Of a DNA stretch of 34,734 nt, positions 17,039 to 24,091 are shown piece after piece (the stretch's first letter is position 1; each line of letters begins with the position of its first letter). The notes under the pieces are model-generated. The model did not search any database and was not told the DNA's origin. It saw only the letters and a list, made by a program, of their open reading frames with translations. Source of the DNA: Acidimicrobiaceae bacterium (GTDB lineage: Bacteria; Actinomycetota; Acidimicrobiia; Acidimicrobiales; RAAP-2); NCBI GenBank assembly GCA_947372925.1, contig CANBVQ010000010.1, positions 1 to 34,734 of the forward strand, read 5' to 3'. Position numbers and translations under genes: made by a program.

Positions 17039-17514
17039 CGGACAACTTCCAAAATCACGTTGCCGATTTGAATCACGTCACCCTTCAAGAGTTGGGTGCG
17101 GTGGATCACCGGTTCGGCATTGACGTAAGAACCGTTGCGAGAGCCGAGATCTTCAATGAAGAGGTCGCCGCCATCGACTGAGAAACGGGCGTGCTGCGTT
17201 GACAAAAAGGTGTCATCAAGGATGATGTCGCTCGGAGCCCCCCGACCCAACACCACGGGATTCGAAACCTCAATCCGCTCGCCGGCCTGGGCCTCGGGCT
17301 CCATGAAGGAGAGGGTCAGCGGCCGGCGGCGTTGACGACGACCAGACTCTTCCTTGGGCGGGCGCATCTCCTCGGTGGCAATGGAAAGGACGCGCACGAA
17401 AAAGAGAATTACGCCCAGGAGGACGAGGATTTGGAGAGGCCGAACAATCGTGGCGTAGGCCGACGCCGCAACCAGCAAGTTAGGCCAACTCAATCCGGAA
17501 AACCTGTGAACCAA
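17035..17514 (-). CDS. fhaB: FHA-domain membrane protein FhaB
   Basis: The protein is up to 159 residues. An N-terminal membrane helix (about 22-44) is followed by a basic linker and a C-terminal FHA domain: VVLGRGAPSDIILDD, STQHARFS and DLGSRNGSYVN, which bind phosphothreonine. FhaB is expected to be phosphorylated by PknB and to tether cell-wall enzymes near the kinase. The start is uncertain. TTG at 17514 overlaps fhaA by 35 bases; TTG at 17493 or 17478 would give less overlap or none, and none has a clear ribosome binding site. The gene overlaps pstP by four bases. Confidence 0.88.
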   Translation of the reverse strand: MVHRFSGLSWPNLLVAASAYATIVRPLQILVLLGVILFFVRVLSIATEEMRPPKEESGRRQRRRPLTLSFMEPEAQAGERIEVSNPVVLGRGAPSDIILDDTFLSTQHARFSVDGGDLFIEDLGSRNGSYVNAEPVIHRTQLLKGDVIQIGNVILEVVR

Positions 17515-18127
17515 AGGAGATCTCGTCGTGAGGCGTCACGAGCACCGATTCGATGCGCCGGCCGTTGACCAGAGTCCCGTTGGTAGAGCCCAGGTCCCGA
17601 AGGCCCACGCCGTCGGGGGTGGACCAGATTTCAGCGTGGCGCCGAGAAACATTGGGGTCCGCCACCATAATGTCGCACTCCGCCGTGCGGCCAATGACCT
17701 GGGGGCGCTCACTGAGGTTGTACTGGCCGCCGTTCATGCTGACCAATTTGGGCTGGGGGCGCCCCGAAACAAAATTCACTCGAATGCCGAGCTGGCCCAT
17801 GGTGAGTGACGTGTCCTCGAAGATCTGCACTGAGACCGGGCCGACGAAGTCGTAGCCCTCTTGGAGGGCGTGTTCACGCACCGAGGAGGCCAATTCGTCA
17901 ATGGTGGACTGCTCAAAGCCGTGGAACCGGGGGGTGTCCTCGGCCGACAAGAAGATTCGAATGTCATTTGGCGCCATTGTCGAACTGGGACCGATACGAG
18001 CCGCGAGATCGAGCTCTCGTGCAATGCGCTGAGCGATCTCAATGGGCTGGACGTGTGAGCGCAGCCCCTTCGCAAAGGTACGGTCGAAGAGGCGCTCCAG
18101 CCGACTTTCTACGTTCTTAAGTGCCAT
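17480..18127 (-). CDS. fhaA: FHA-domain protein FhaA (DUF3662 N-terminus)
   Basis: The protein is 215 residues from ATG 18127. The N-terminal domain (about 1-120: MALKNVESRLERLFDRTFAK, QPIEIAQRIARELD) is the DUF3662 module typical of FhaA. The C-terminal FHA domain (about 142-213) has VIGRTAECDIMVAD, SRRHAEI and LRDLGSTNGTLVNGR, the phosphothreonine-binding residues. The long proline-rich linker of the mycobacterial protein is absent, making this form much shorter. FhaA binds phosphorylated partners of the MviN/PbpA machinery and links PknB signalling to lipid II supply. It is the first gene of the cluster. tRNA-Leu lies upstream on the opposite strand, as in mycobacteria. Confidence 0.92.
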   Translation of the reverse strand: MALKNVESRLERLFDRTFAKGLRSHVQPIEIAQRIARELDLAARIGPSSTMAPNDIRIFLSAEDTPRFHGFEQSTIDELASSVREHALQEGYDFVGPVSVQIFEDTSLTMGQLGIRVNFVSGRPQPKLVSMNGGQYNLSERPQVIGRTAECDIMVADPNVSRRHAEIWSTPDGVGLRDLGSTNGTLVNGRRIESVLVTPHDEISFGSQVFRIELA

Positions 18128-18213
18128 ACCCCTTAAGCGTACCGGTGTCGTTTGCCTATTTCGTGCCGGCAATTTGGAGCCTTTAGAAATAGAAGTAAAG
18201 TGATACTCCATTC

Positions 18214-18299
18214 GGGCGAGTGGCGAAATGGCAGACGCGCTGGCTTCAGGTGCCAGTATTCGAAAGGATGTGCGGGTTCAAGTCCCGCCTCGCCCACCA
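18214..18299 (+). tRNA. tRNA-Leu (anticodon CAG)
   Basis: Acceptor GGGCGAG (18214-18220) pairs with CTCGCCC (18289-18295), followed by A and an encoded CCA. The anticodon stem CTGGC/GCCAG encloses TTCAGGT with CAG. The long variable arm typical of tRNA-Leu precedes the T-arm GCGGGTTCAAGTCCCGC. Confidence 0.96.
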
Positions 18300-18309
18300 C
18301 ACCATCGTT

Positions 18310-18323
18310 GCCGCCCCGGCGGC
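18310..18323. terminator. GC-rich hairpin between tRNA-Leu and the VOC gene
   Basis: GCCGC (18310-18314) and GCGGC (18319-18323) pair around a CCCG loop between two convergent transcripts. There is no T-run, so termination activity is a guess. Confidence 0.35.
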
Positions 18324-18329
18324 TAGCCA

Positions 18330-18728
18330 CTAAGCAAGAAATTCTGCGGGATCGCGGTACCACTTGATTTCGATGACATTCCCACTGGGATCAGCCATCT
18401 TCCCGCCCAATTTGCCACTGAGTCGGGGGTCATCATGCAGCTTCGGAGCAGTAATCCACGTAACGCCAAACTTCGTCGCCCTGGCTACCACGTCACGGAA
18501 CTCCGACTCGTCCGGAAGGACTACGCCAAAGTGCAACACGCCCTGTTCGTCAGGAGAGCGAATTTCCTCGGGACGTTCCTGCAATGTCAGTTGCAGGCCG
18601 AAGAACCAGACATCGCACCATTCCGCAGTCTCTCGACCCAGGCGACAGCCGAGTGCACCTAGATAGAAATCACGTGCTTCGGGGAGACTTCGAACCGGTA
18701 TCGAAAGATGAAGGATTGATGTAGCCAC
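18330..18728 (-). CDS. VOC (glyoxalase/dioxygenase) superfamily protein
   Basis: The 132-residue protein has the two paired beta-alpha-beta-beta-beta units of the vicinal oxygen chelate fold. H7 (ILHLSIPV), H66 (VLHFGVV) and E120 (NVIEIKWY) occupy metal-ligand positions. SLPEARDFYLGALGCRLG and ADPSGNVIE are family-typical. Members include glyoxalase I, extradiol dioxygenases and antibiotic-binding proteins; nothing here narrows it down. The GTG start at 18728 is 29 bases after the PIN toxin stop on the same strand, so it may be read from the same transcript. Confidence 0.8.
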   Translation of the reverse strand: MATSILHLSIPVRSLPEARDFYLGALGCRLGRETAEWCDVWFFGLQLTLQERPEEIRSPDEQGVLHFGVVLPDESEFRDVVARATKFGVTWITAPKLHDDPRLSGKLGGKMADPSGNVIEIKWYRDPAEFLA

Positions 18729-18757
18729 AGAACAAAAGTAGTCAGGGGAGTGGGTGT

Positions 18758-19183
18758 TCAGCGGTGATCCGGATGAGGCACAGCAATGACGATGAGATTG
18801 TCGATGCCTTCAAAGTCTCGAGGATTGCACGTATAGATCGGAAGGTCATTACTCAATGCCGTTGCCGCAATGAGGGCATCGTATGCACGGGCTGTTGGCT
18901 TCCTTCCCCTTTGGCGGAGCGATGAAGCAACACGTCCAAACGCTCTCGCTGCGGCCGCATCAAAAGCAAGGGGCTCAAAATCGGCTTCCGCTTGTTGCAA
19001 GTGCGCCAGACGTGCAGACCGCTCCTTCTCATCATTGGTGGCCAAGGGGCCAACGGACAACTCCGCCAAAGTAATTGAGGAAATTAAGGGAATCTCGGGC
19101 AGCTTTTCGGGAGTCGTAATCCTGGGTAGGAGGATTACCGTAGAAGTGTCGAGAATCCCGTGAGTGGCTCGGTTCTCTTTCAT
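18758..19183 (-). CDS. PIN-domain toxin, VapC-like RNase (second pair)
   Basis: The 141-residue protein has ILDTSTVI (D12), ITLAELSVG (E41), ARAYDALIAATA (D102) and a C-terminal NPRDFEGI with D123. This is the full acidic set of active VapC RNases. The NPRDF-type ending groups it with the Mycobacterium-like VapC branch rather than with the toxin at 4516, so the two toxins are not a recent duplication. Its ATG overlaps the antitoxin stop by four bases (19180-19183), tying toxin synthesis to antitoxin translation. The RNA target is unknown. Confidence 0.87.
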   Translation of the reverse strand: MKENRATHGILDTSTVILLPRITTPEKLPEIPLISSITLAELSVGPLATNDEKERSARLAHLQQAEADFEPLAFDAAAARAFGRVASSLRQRGRKPTARAYDALIAATALSNDLPIYTCNPRDFEGIDNLIVIAVPHPDHR

Positions 19184-19416
19184 AATGCTGGGTCCACTAT
19201 CTGATCGATGTCATCGCGCAGTTTTTCGCCATCAAGGCGAGGAAGGTGCCGCCATCGTTCTAGAAGGGTTTCGGCGGTCACCCCTTGGCGCATTAGCGGC
19301 CGTAACTCAGCTACCGGCGTTCCATCTCGCGTTACAACAAGGGATTCGCCTCGTGACACACGATTGACGACATCGCCGCCATGATTACGCAACTCTCTAA
19401 TCGTTACCTCGCTCAT
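19180..19416 (-). CDS. Phd/YefM-type antitoxin (second pair)
   Basis: The 78-residue protein has the N-terminal signature MSEVTIRELRNHGGDVVNRV followed by SRGESLVVTRDGTPVAELRP, the Phd/YefM DNA-binding fold. The C-terminal part (ETLLERWRHLPRLDGEKL, ending DDIDQIVDPAL) should bind the toxin. Only the N-terminal half resembles the antitoxin at 4237. The ATG at 19416 has no ribosome binding site. A -10 box six bases upstream makes a leaderless message likely, with a palindromic operator over the promoter. Confidence 0.86.
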   Translation of the reverse strand: MSEVTIRELRNHGGDVVNRVSRGESLVVTRDGTPVAELRPLMRQGVTAETLLERWRHLPRLDGEKLRDDIDQIVDPAL

Positions 19417-19422
19417 GAAGTA

Positions 19423-19443
19423 AGTGTATCACGCGTGATACAC
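19423..19443 (-). promoter_or_regulatory. perfect palindrome and -10 box of the second toxin-antitoxin pair
   Basis: GTGTATCACG (19424-19433) is followed immediately by its exact reverse complement CGTGATACAC (19434-19443), a perfect 20-base palindrome. On the minus strand its end supplies TACACT, exactly at -12 to -7 from the antitoxin ATG. Binding of the antitoxin here would cover the promoter. The -35 region is weak. Confidence 0.7.
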
Positions 19444-19458
19444 GCGATTCAGTGGGCC

Positions 19459-20427
19459 CTACGCCTCGTCGAGCAGGGCCGCTTCGTCGGCCGAACTCAG
19501 CCAATGTCCGGGCCACTCACGAGTCCCAAACCAGGCGGCGGTGTCGTCAACACTCTCTTCCAGCGTTCGCAGAGTTAGGCCTAATGAGAGCGCCTTGGCG
19601 TTGCTCATATTGAGGGCCGTTTCACTCGAGGTGCCCGTCCAAAGCGGAAACTTCGCGTACCAGGCAGAGTCTTCAAGATGTTTGGGGTCGACCTCGACCA
19701 GCGTCGTGCCCTTGGGGGCCACGTGAGTCGCAATGCGCTCGAGAGTTTCGCCAAAGCTCAAGGCCGGCGAACTACCCAAGGCGTGTACCGCGCCGGCGAA
19801 GCGCTGCTCGGTAAGGAGCACCGCGAACGTTCCGAGGTCGCGAGCGTCAATCCACTGCAGGGAGTTCGCACGCGGTCCGGGGAATGCCACGCGGCCACCC
19901 TGTTGAATACGGGCGACCCAGTAGGGAAAGCGGAAGGTCTTGTCGTGACCACCGATCACGAAGGTCGGGCGCAGTATGCCAATGTTCGAACCGAATAGTT
20001 CTTCGGCGGCCCGCTCACACTCGGCCTTGAGAACGCCATACGTGGCCGCCGTGACGTCGGCGTTGGGATCGACGTCACCGAGCGCGAGACGAGGCGTGCT
20101 CTCGTCGGCCTGATCGGACTGGGGATCTTGGTAGGCGGAGATGGACGAGATCTGGAGGTAGTACCCGACTCGTGCGCCCATAGCGGCGTGGAGTAGTTCG
20201 ACGTCGCGGCGCTGGTAGGCAATGGCGTCGATGGTGGCATCAAAGGTGAGATCCGACAGAGCCGAGAGATCACTCTGACGATTCCCCACCAGGCGGTGAA
20301 TGGCTTCCGGCAGATCGGTGGGCGTCTCCCCACGATTAAAGACGGTGACGTCATGTCCGCGCTCGTGCGCCGCCAACGCAATGCCTCGACCAACAAAGGA
20401 TGTGCCACCAATAACGAGAATTTTCAT
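19459..20427 (-). CDS. NAD-dependent epimerase/dehydratase (extended SDR) family protein
   Basis: The protein is 322 residues from ATG 20427. MKILVIGGTSFVGRGIALAA is the N-terminal Rossmann GxxGxxG motif, and ATYGVLKAECE supplies the YxxxK catalytic pair. SSISAYQD with its upstream Ser completes the SDR active site, and LRPTFVIGGHD and LQWIDARDLG are typical of extended SDRs. The closest type I can name is the reductase group related to chloroplast CSP41 proteins; no substrate can be proposed. A promoter just upstream (20437-20465) gives a leader of only a few bases. The stop lies 15 bases before the toxin-antitoxin promoter palindrome on the same strand. Confidence 0.83.
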   Translation of the reverse strand: MKILVIGGTSFVGRGIALAAHERGHDVTVFNRGETPTDLPEAIHRLVGNRQSDLSALSDLTFDATIDAIAYQRRDVELLHAAMGARVGYYLQISSISAYQDPQSDQADESTPRLALGDVDPNADVTAATYGVLKAECERAAEELFGSNIGILRPTFVIGGHDKTFRFPYWVARIQQGGRVAFPGPRANSLQWIDARDLGTFAVLLTEQRFAGAVHALGSSPALSFGETLERIATHVAPKGTTLVEVDPKHLEDSAWYAKFPLWTGTSSETALNMSNAKALSLGLTLRTLEESVDDTAAWFGTREWPGHWLSSADEAALLDEA

Positions 20428-20436
20428 AGGGCTAGG

Positions 20437-20465
20437 ACTGTAGGCGAAACTCACTTCGGTCGCAA
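20437..20465 (-). promoter_or_regulatory. promoter of the epimerase gene
   Basis: On the minus strand TTGCGA (20465 to 20460), a 17-base spacer and TACAGT (20442 to 20437) match -35/-10 consensus in four positions each. Transcription would start about three bases before the ATG at 20427, and no ribosome binding site is present. Confidence 0.5.
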
Positions 20466-20490
20466 CACTCGTCACACCCGAGGGATATCC

Positions 20491-22089
20491 CTAGCGCTGT
20501 TCGACCATGTCCATGTAGTCCTCGCGCCAGAGATCGAAATACTCCTCCGGCAGCAAGACGGCGTGGGTGGGGTCGAGCGCCTCGACGAATGCTCGTTCGT
20601 GGGAAACGGCGATGATGGTGCCACTCCAGCCATTGAGCATCTCCCCCACCGCTTCAACCGAACGGGGGTCCAGGTTGTTGGTCGGTTCGTCCAAAATCAA
20701 GAGGTTGGCCTCCGAGGCGGCCAACATGGCCAGCGCCAATTTGGCCCGTTCACCACCCGACAACGTGTCGGGTGTTTGTAATGCGGCCGATCCCTTGAGG
20801 CCGAAGGCACCGAGGAGCGCGCGTCGCTGCACTTCCGTCTCGACGGTGGCGTTATCTAAGTGGGCCAGCACCGTCTTGTTGGGGTCCAGGTTTTCGTGTT
20901 CCTGGGCGAAATAGCCTCGCACCACATTGGCGCCGAGCTTCACCGATCCCGACGTGGCGACCTGGGCCTCCGCGAGACAGCGCAGGAGGGAGCTCTTGCC
21001 GGCACCGTTGCGACCGACAATCAAGATTCGATCCCCACGCTTGGTAATGAAACTGGTGTCCTTCAAAATCTGCGTGTCGCCGTAGCGAACAGAGATGCCC
21101 GACGCCGTGAGTGGCACGTCACCGCTGCGAGGCGGCGTGGGCAACTTGAACTTCACCTTGCGCTCGCGCTGGGTGACTTCCACACGGTTGTCCTTCAGTC
21201 GATCAACTCGATTATCCAAAACCTTGGCGAGGCGAGCCCGCTTTTCGGTCTGGCCTCGCATGGAGTTGGCCAACTGCGACAACCGTTCGATGTCGGCGTC
21301 CTGGCGGCTGGCCAGCTTCTCTTCACTGGCGATGGTCACTTCTTCTTGCTCGAGAAACTTGGTGTAGTTGCCCTTGTACTCGCGCAGGCGACCCTCACGC
21401 AGTGAGAGCACGCGGTCGATGGCCTTGTCTAAGAGGGGCAGGTCGTGACTGATAACGAGCACGGTGCCAGGGAACTTTTCCAATTCGTCAAACAGCCAAC
21501 GCTTGGCCGCCTTGTCGAGGTGGTTGGTTGGTTCGTCCAGCACCATCGTTTCGGGCTGTTCGTAGAGCACGCGCATGAGGTCCACGCGGCGTCGTTGTCC
21601 TCCGGAAAGCGAGGAGAGGTCTTCGAGGAGATACTCCTCCTCGAGACCGAGACCGGCCGCGAGGCGGGCCACTTCGGATTCGGCCTCGTAGCCACCGAGG
21701 TCACGGAAGCGCTCTTCAATGTTGGTGAAGGCTTCGATGTTTTCGCTCGAGGGATCGGCGGCCATCGCGTGGCGGGCCGTGTGCATATCGGCGTCGAGCT
21801 TGTCGAGACCGCGCGCCGAGAGGATGTGGGACAGACCAATTGGCTCCACGCCCAGTCCGCCGGGCACTGGTTCTTGGGGCAGGTGGGCCCATGACCCAAA
21901 GCGCTGCACGGTGCCTTCCACTCGAAGGTGTTCGCCGCCTTCGCTGAGTAGGACGGACAGGATGGTCGACTTGCCCGCGCCGTTACGTCCGACGATGCCG
22001 ACCTTCTCCCCCTCACCAATGGTCAGGTGGGTGGGCGTCAGGATACGGCGAGTACCAATTTCAATTGCGAGATCTCGAACTATGAGCAT
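20491..22089 (-). CDS. ABC-F family ATPase
   Basis: The 532-residue protein has two ABC ATPase domains and no membrane segments. The first has GIVGRNGAGKST (31-42), LSGGQRRRVDL and LDEPTNHLD; the second has LIVGRNGAGKSS (357-368), LSGGERAKLAL and LDEPTNNLD. Between them (about 245-325) is a charged, helical linker, the P-site tRNA interaction motif region of ABC-F proteins. Such proteins act on the ribosome, as translation factors or in antibiotic target protection; this sequence does not decide which. Its ATG overlaps the stop of the upstream CoA-transferase gene by one base. Confidence 0.92.
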   Translation of the reverse strand: MLIVRDLAIEIGTRRILTPTHLTIGEGEKVGIVGRNGAGKSTILSVLLSEGGEHLRVEGTVQRFGSWAHLPQEPVPGGLGVEPIGLSHILSARGLDKLDADMHTARHAMAADPSSENIEAFTNIEERFRDLGGYEAESEVARLAAGLGLEEEYLLEDLSSLSGGQRRRVDLMRVLYEQPETMVLDEPTNHLDKAAKRWLFDELEKFPGTVLVISHDLPLLDKAIDRVLSLREGRLREYKGNYTKFLEQEEVTIASEEKLASRQDADIERLSQLANSMRGQTEKRARLAKVLDNRVDRLKDNRVEVTQRERKVKFKLPTPPRSGDVPLTASGISVRYGDTQILKDTSFITKRGDRILIVGRNGAGKSSLLRCLAEAQVATSGSVKLGANVVRGYFAQEHENLDPNKTVLAHLDNATVETEVQRRALLGAFGLKGSAALQTPDTLSGGERAKLALAMLAASEANLLILDEPTNNLDPRSVEAVGEMLNGWSGTIIAVSHERAFVEALDPTHAVLLPEEYFDLWREDYMDMVEQR

Positions 22090-23381
22090 TAGCGGGCAAT
22101 AACTTCGGCAGCGGCGCGGAGCTCGTCTCGGAACTGGGGGTGGGCAATATCGGCCAACAAGTGGGCTCTCTCTCGAACGGTAGCCCCACGCAGATCGGCG
22201 GCGCCGAACTCCGTGACGATGACCGCAGTGTGGTGACGAGGGGTCGCCACAACTGAGCCGAGGGGTAGTTGGGCCGCGATGCGGCTCACCGTCTCTCCGT
22301 TCACTTCAATAGTGGAACGAAGGCAAATCAAAGAGACATCGTCGAGCGAGAGATCGGCGCCGGCCACGAAGTCCTCGTGACCACCGACTCCCGAGACCTG
22401 GGCCCCGGCGACCGAGTCGGCCACCACTTGACCGTAGAGATCGACGGAGATGGCACCGTTGATGGAAACAAAATTCCGGTTCTGTCCAATGATAGTGGGG
22501 TCGTTCACAACTGAGACCGGAGCAAAGCGAACGTCACGGTTCTCGTGGAGCCACTCGTAGAGTCCCTTGGAACCGAGTGCGAACGTCGTCAGGGAGAAGC
22601 CGTCGTAGATGCCCTTATGAGCATTAGTGACTTTGCCCGAAGCCTGCAATTTCCAAAGGCCGTCGGTAAACATCTCGGAGTGAATGCCGTACTCACCGCC
22701 CACGCGCTTCGCGAGTGCTTCGGCCACCGTGTTGGGAATCGCCCCGATGCCGGTTTGGAGTGTCGCGTTAGCGGTGATGTAGGGCAGCGTGTGTTGGGCA
22801 ATCGCCAGGTCGGCTTCAGTGGGTGCTTCACCTGGGAGCTCGAACGGCACTTCCTCGCCGCGGACGAGAACGTCAATCTCGTTAACCGAGAGTCGATTCT
22901 CCATGCCGGGAATTCCCGAAGTCCAGGGCAGATGTGGGGAGGTCTCCACAATCAGGAGGCGATCGGGGTCGGCGCCAGCGGCCCGGAGTTCATCCAGGGT
23001 CGCACCACAGTGCAGAGAAAGGCTGCAGAATCCGTGCTGGTCGGGTGGGGTGGCCTGGACCATCATCACGCGTGGAGCCAAGCGTCGAAGAATCGGTGCG
23101 AACTGGCGGAAGCCGGCCGGGACGTGCTCAACGTTGCCACCGACACTGCGGTAGTACCGCTCGGCCGGACCGAAGAAGCCCGCGCGATAGGCCACGTTGG
23201 GGTGCGTGAAGAGATCAAAGAGGCCGAGAATGAGCGCCCCACCAATAGTGAGCTGCTCCCAGTCCTTGCGCTCCGACATCGCTCGAAGCATGGTGTGGGG
23301 GTTGGCGGGACCGAGTCCAAGACCCACGGTGTCAACAGGACGTAGCAACGCGGTGGCTTCGGTGGCCGTCATTTCACGCAT
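22089..23381 (-). CDS. acetyl-CoA hydrolase/4-hydroxybutyrate CoA-transferase family protein
   Basis: The protein is about 430 residues. An N-terminal half (about 1-190) and a C-terminal half with NATLQTGIGAIPNTVAEAL, the catalytic Glu in GIHSEMFTDG, GAISVDLYGQVVAD and a final HHTAVIVTEFGAADLRGATVRERA are classic for the family. It moves CoA between carboxylates through a glutamyl-CoA intermediate, for example from acetyl-CoA to 4-hydroxybutyrate or butyrate. I prefer ATG 23381 over ATG 23387 because GGAG (rc of 23390-23393) is eight bases from the first and two from the second. The ABC-F gene follows with a TAATG overlap. Confidence 0.9.
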   Translation of the reverse strand: MREMTATEATALLRPVDTVGLGLGPANPHTMLRAMSERKDWEQLTIGGALILGLFDLFTHPNVAYRAGFFGPAERYYRSVGGNVEHVPAGFRQFAPILRRLAPRVMMVQATPPDQHGFCSLSLHCGATLDELRAAGADPDRLLIVETSPHLPWTSGIPGMENRLSVNEIDVLVRGEEVPFELPGEAPTEADLAIAQHTLPYITANATLQTGIGAIPNTVAEALAKRVGGEYGIHSEMFTDGLWKLQASGKVTNAHKGIYDGFSLTTFALGSKGLYEWLHENRDVRFAPVSVVNDPTIIGQNRNFVSINGAISVDLYGQVVADSVAGAQVSGVGGHEDFVAGADLSLDDVSLICLRSTIEVNGETVSRIAAQLPLGSVVATPRHHTAVIVTEFGAADLRGATVRERAHLLADIAHPQFRDELRAAAEVIAR

Positions 23382-23434
23382 TGTCATGACTCCATTCTGC
23401 CCTATCTCGCCGGCGACTGTGTCACGATGGTGGG

Positions 23435-24091
23435 ATGAGCACTGTACTTCGTATCGATGTTTGGGGCGACGTCGTCTGCCCCTTCTGTTATCTCGGCAAG
23501 CGTCAGCTCGAACTCGCGGTGAGCCAATTCGATCCCACCATCACGGTGGAGATTCATCACCGGGCCTTCGAACTCGACGTTCGCGCTCCGGAGCACTACT
23601 CGCACTCGCTGGCCGAACTCCTCAGTAAGAAGTACGGCATGACCGTGGAGCAGGCCGCCACCCAGAACCAACGGATGGAGGCGTCGGCCGCGCGCCTCGG
23701 CATGACGTGGCGTCTCGATCAGTGCCAGCCTTCAAATACCTTTAACGCCCATCGACTAATTGCGCTGGCCACCAGCCAGGGTCTTCAGGACGCCATGATC
23801 GAGCGGCTCTTTCAGTCCTACTTCTGCGAAGGGGGCCGGCCGGCCGATCGCGACCTCCTCGTGGCCCTCGCCAATGAGGTCGGCGTAGCCGACGCAGTCG
23901 TCACGCTCGAGTCCGACCGTTTCGCCGACGAAGTCCGACAGGACGAACTCGACGCCAACGAACTCGGAATCACCGGTGTGCCCAGCATCTTGATTGACGG
24001 ACGATTTATGGTCATGGGCGCCCAGGGCGCCGATGAAATTCTCTCCGTGATGGAACGGGCCTGGGCCCGACGTCAAAAAGAACTGGCCTAA
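23435..24091 (+). CDS. DsbA family oxidoreductase, FrnE-like
   Basis: The 218-residue protein starts with LRIDVWGDVVCPFCYLGKRQLE, a thioredoxin-fold strand followed by C15-P-F-C18. GITGVPSILIDGRFMVMGAQ holds the conserved cis-proline. The helical insertion between them is that of the DsbA/FrnE/2-hydroxychromene-carboxylate isomerase group. There is no signal peptide, so it is a cytoplasmic thiol oxidoreductase, as FrnE homologues are. The C-terminus overlaps gyrA by four bases (CTAA, tail to tail). Confidence 0.87.
   Translation: MSTVLRIDVWGDVVCPFCYLGKRQLELAVSQFDPTITVEIHHRAFELDVRAPEHYSHSLAELLSKKYGMTVEQAATQNQRMEASAARLGMTWRLDQCQPSNTFNAHRLIALATSQGLQDAMIERLFQSYFCEGGRPADRDLLVALANEVGVADAVVTLESDRFADEVRQDELDANELGITGVPSILIDGRFMVMGAQGADEILSVMERAWARRQKELA

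Noticed and set aside
18758-19416. The two toxin-antitoxin pairs as a recent duplication
   Set aside because: Toxins differ throughout, the antitoxin C-termini differ, the operators are unrelated, and one pair has a three-base gap while the other overlaps by four.
22545-23345. Open frame of 266 codons on the plus strand
   Set aside because: It is wholly antisense to the CoA-transferase gene, whose motifs are clear. The frame is a by-product of codon bias and has no recognisable domain.
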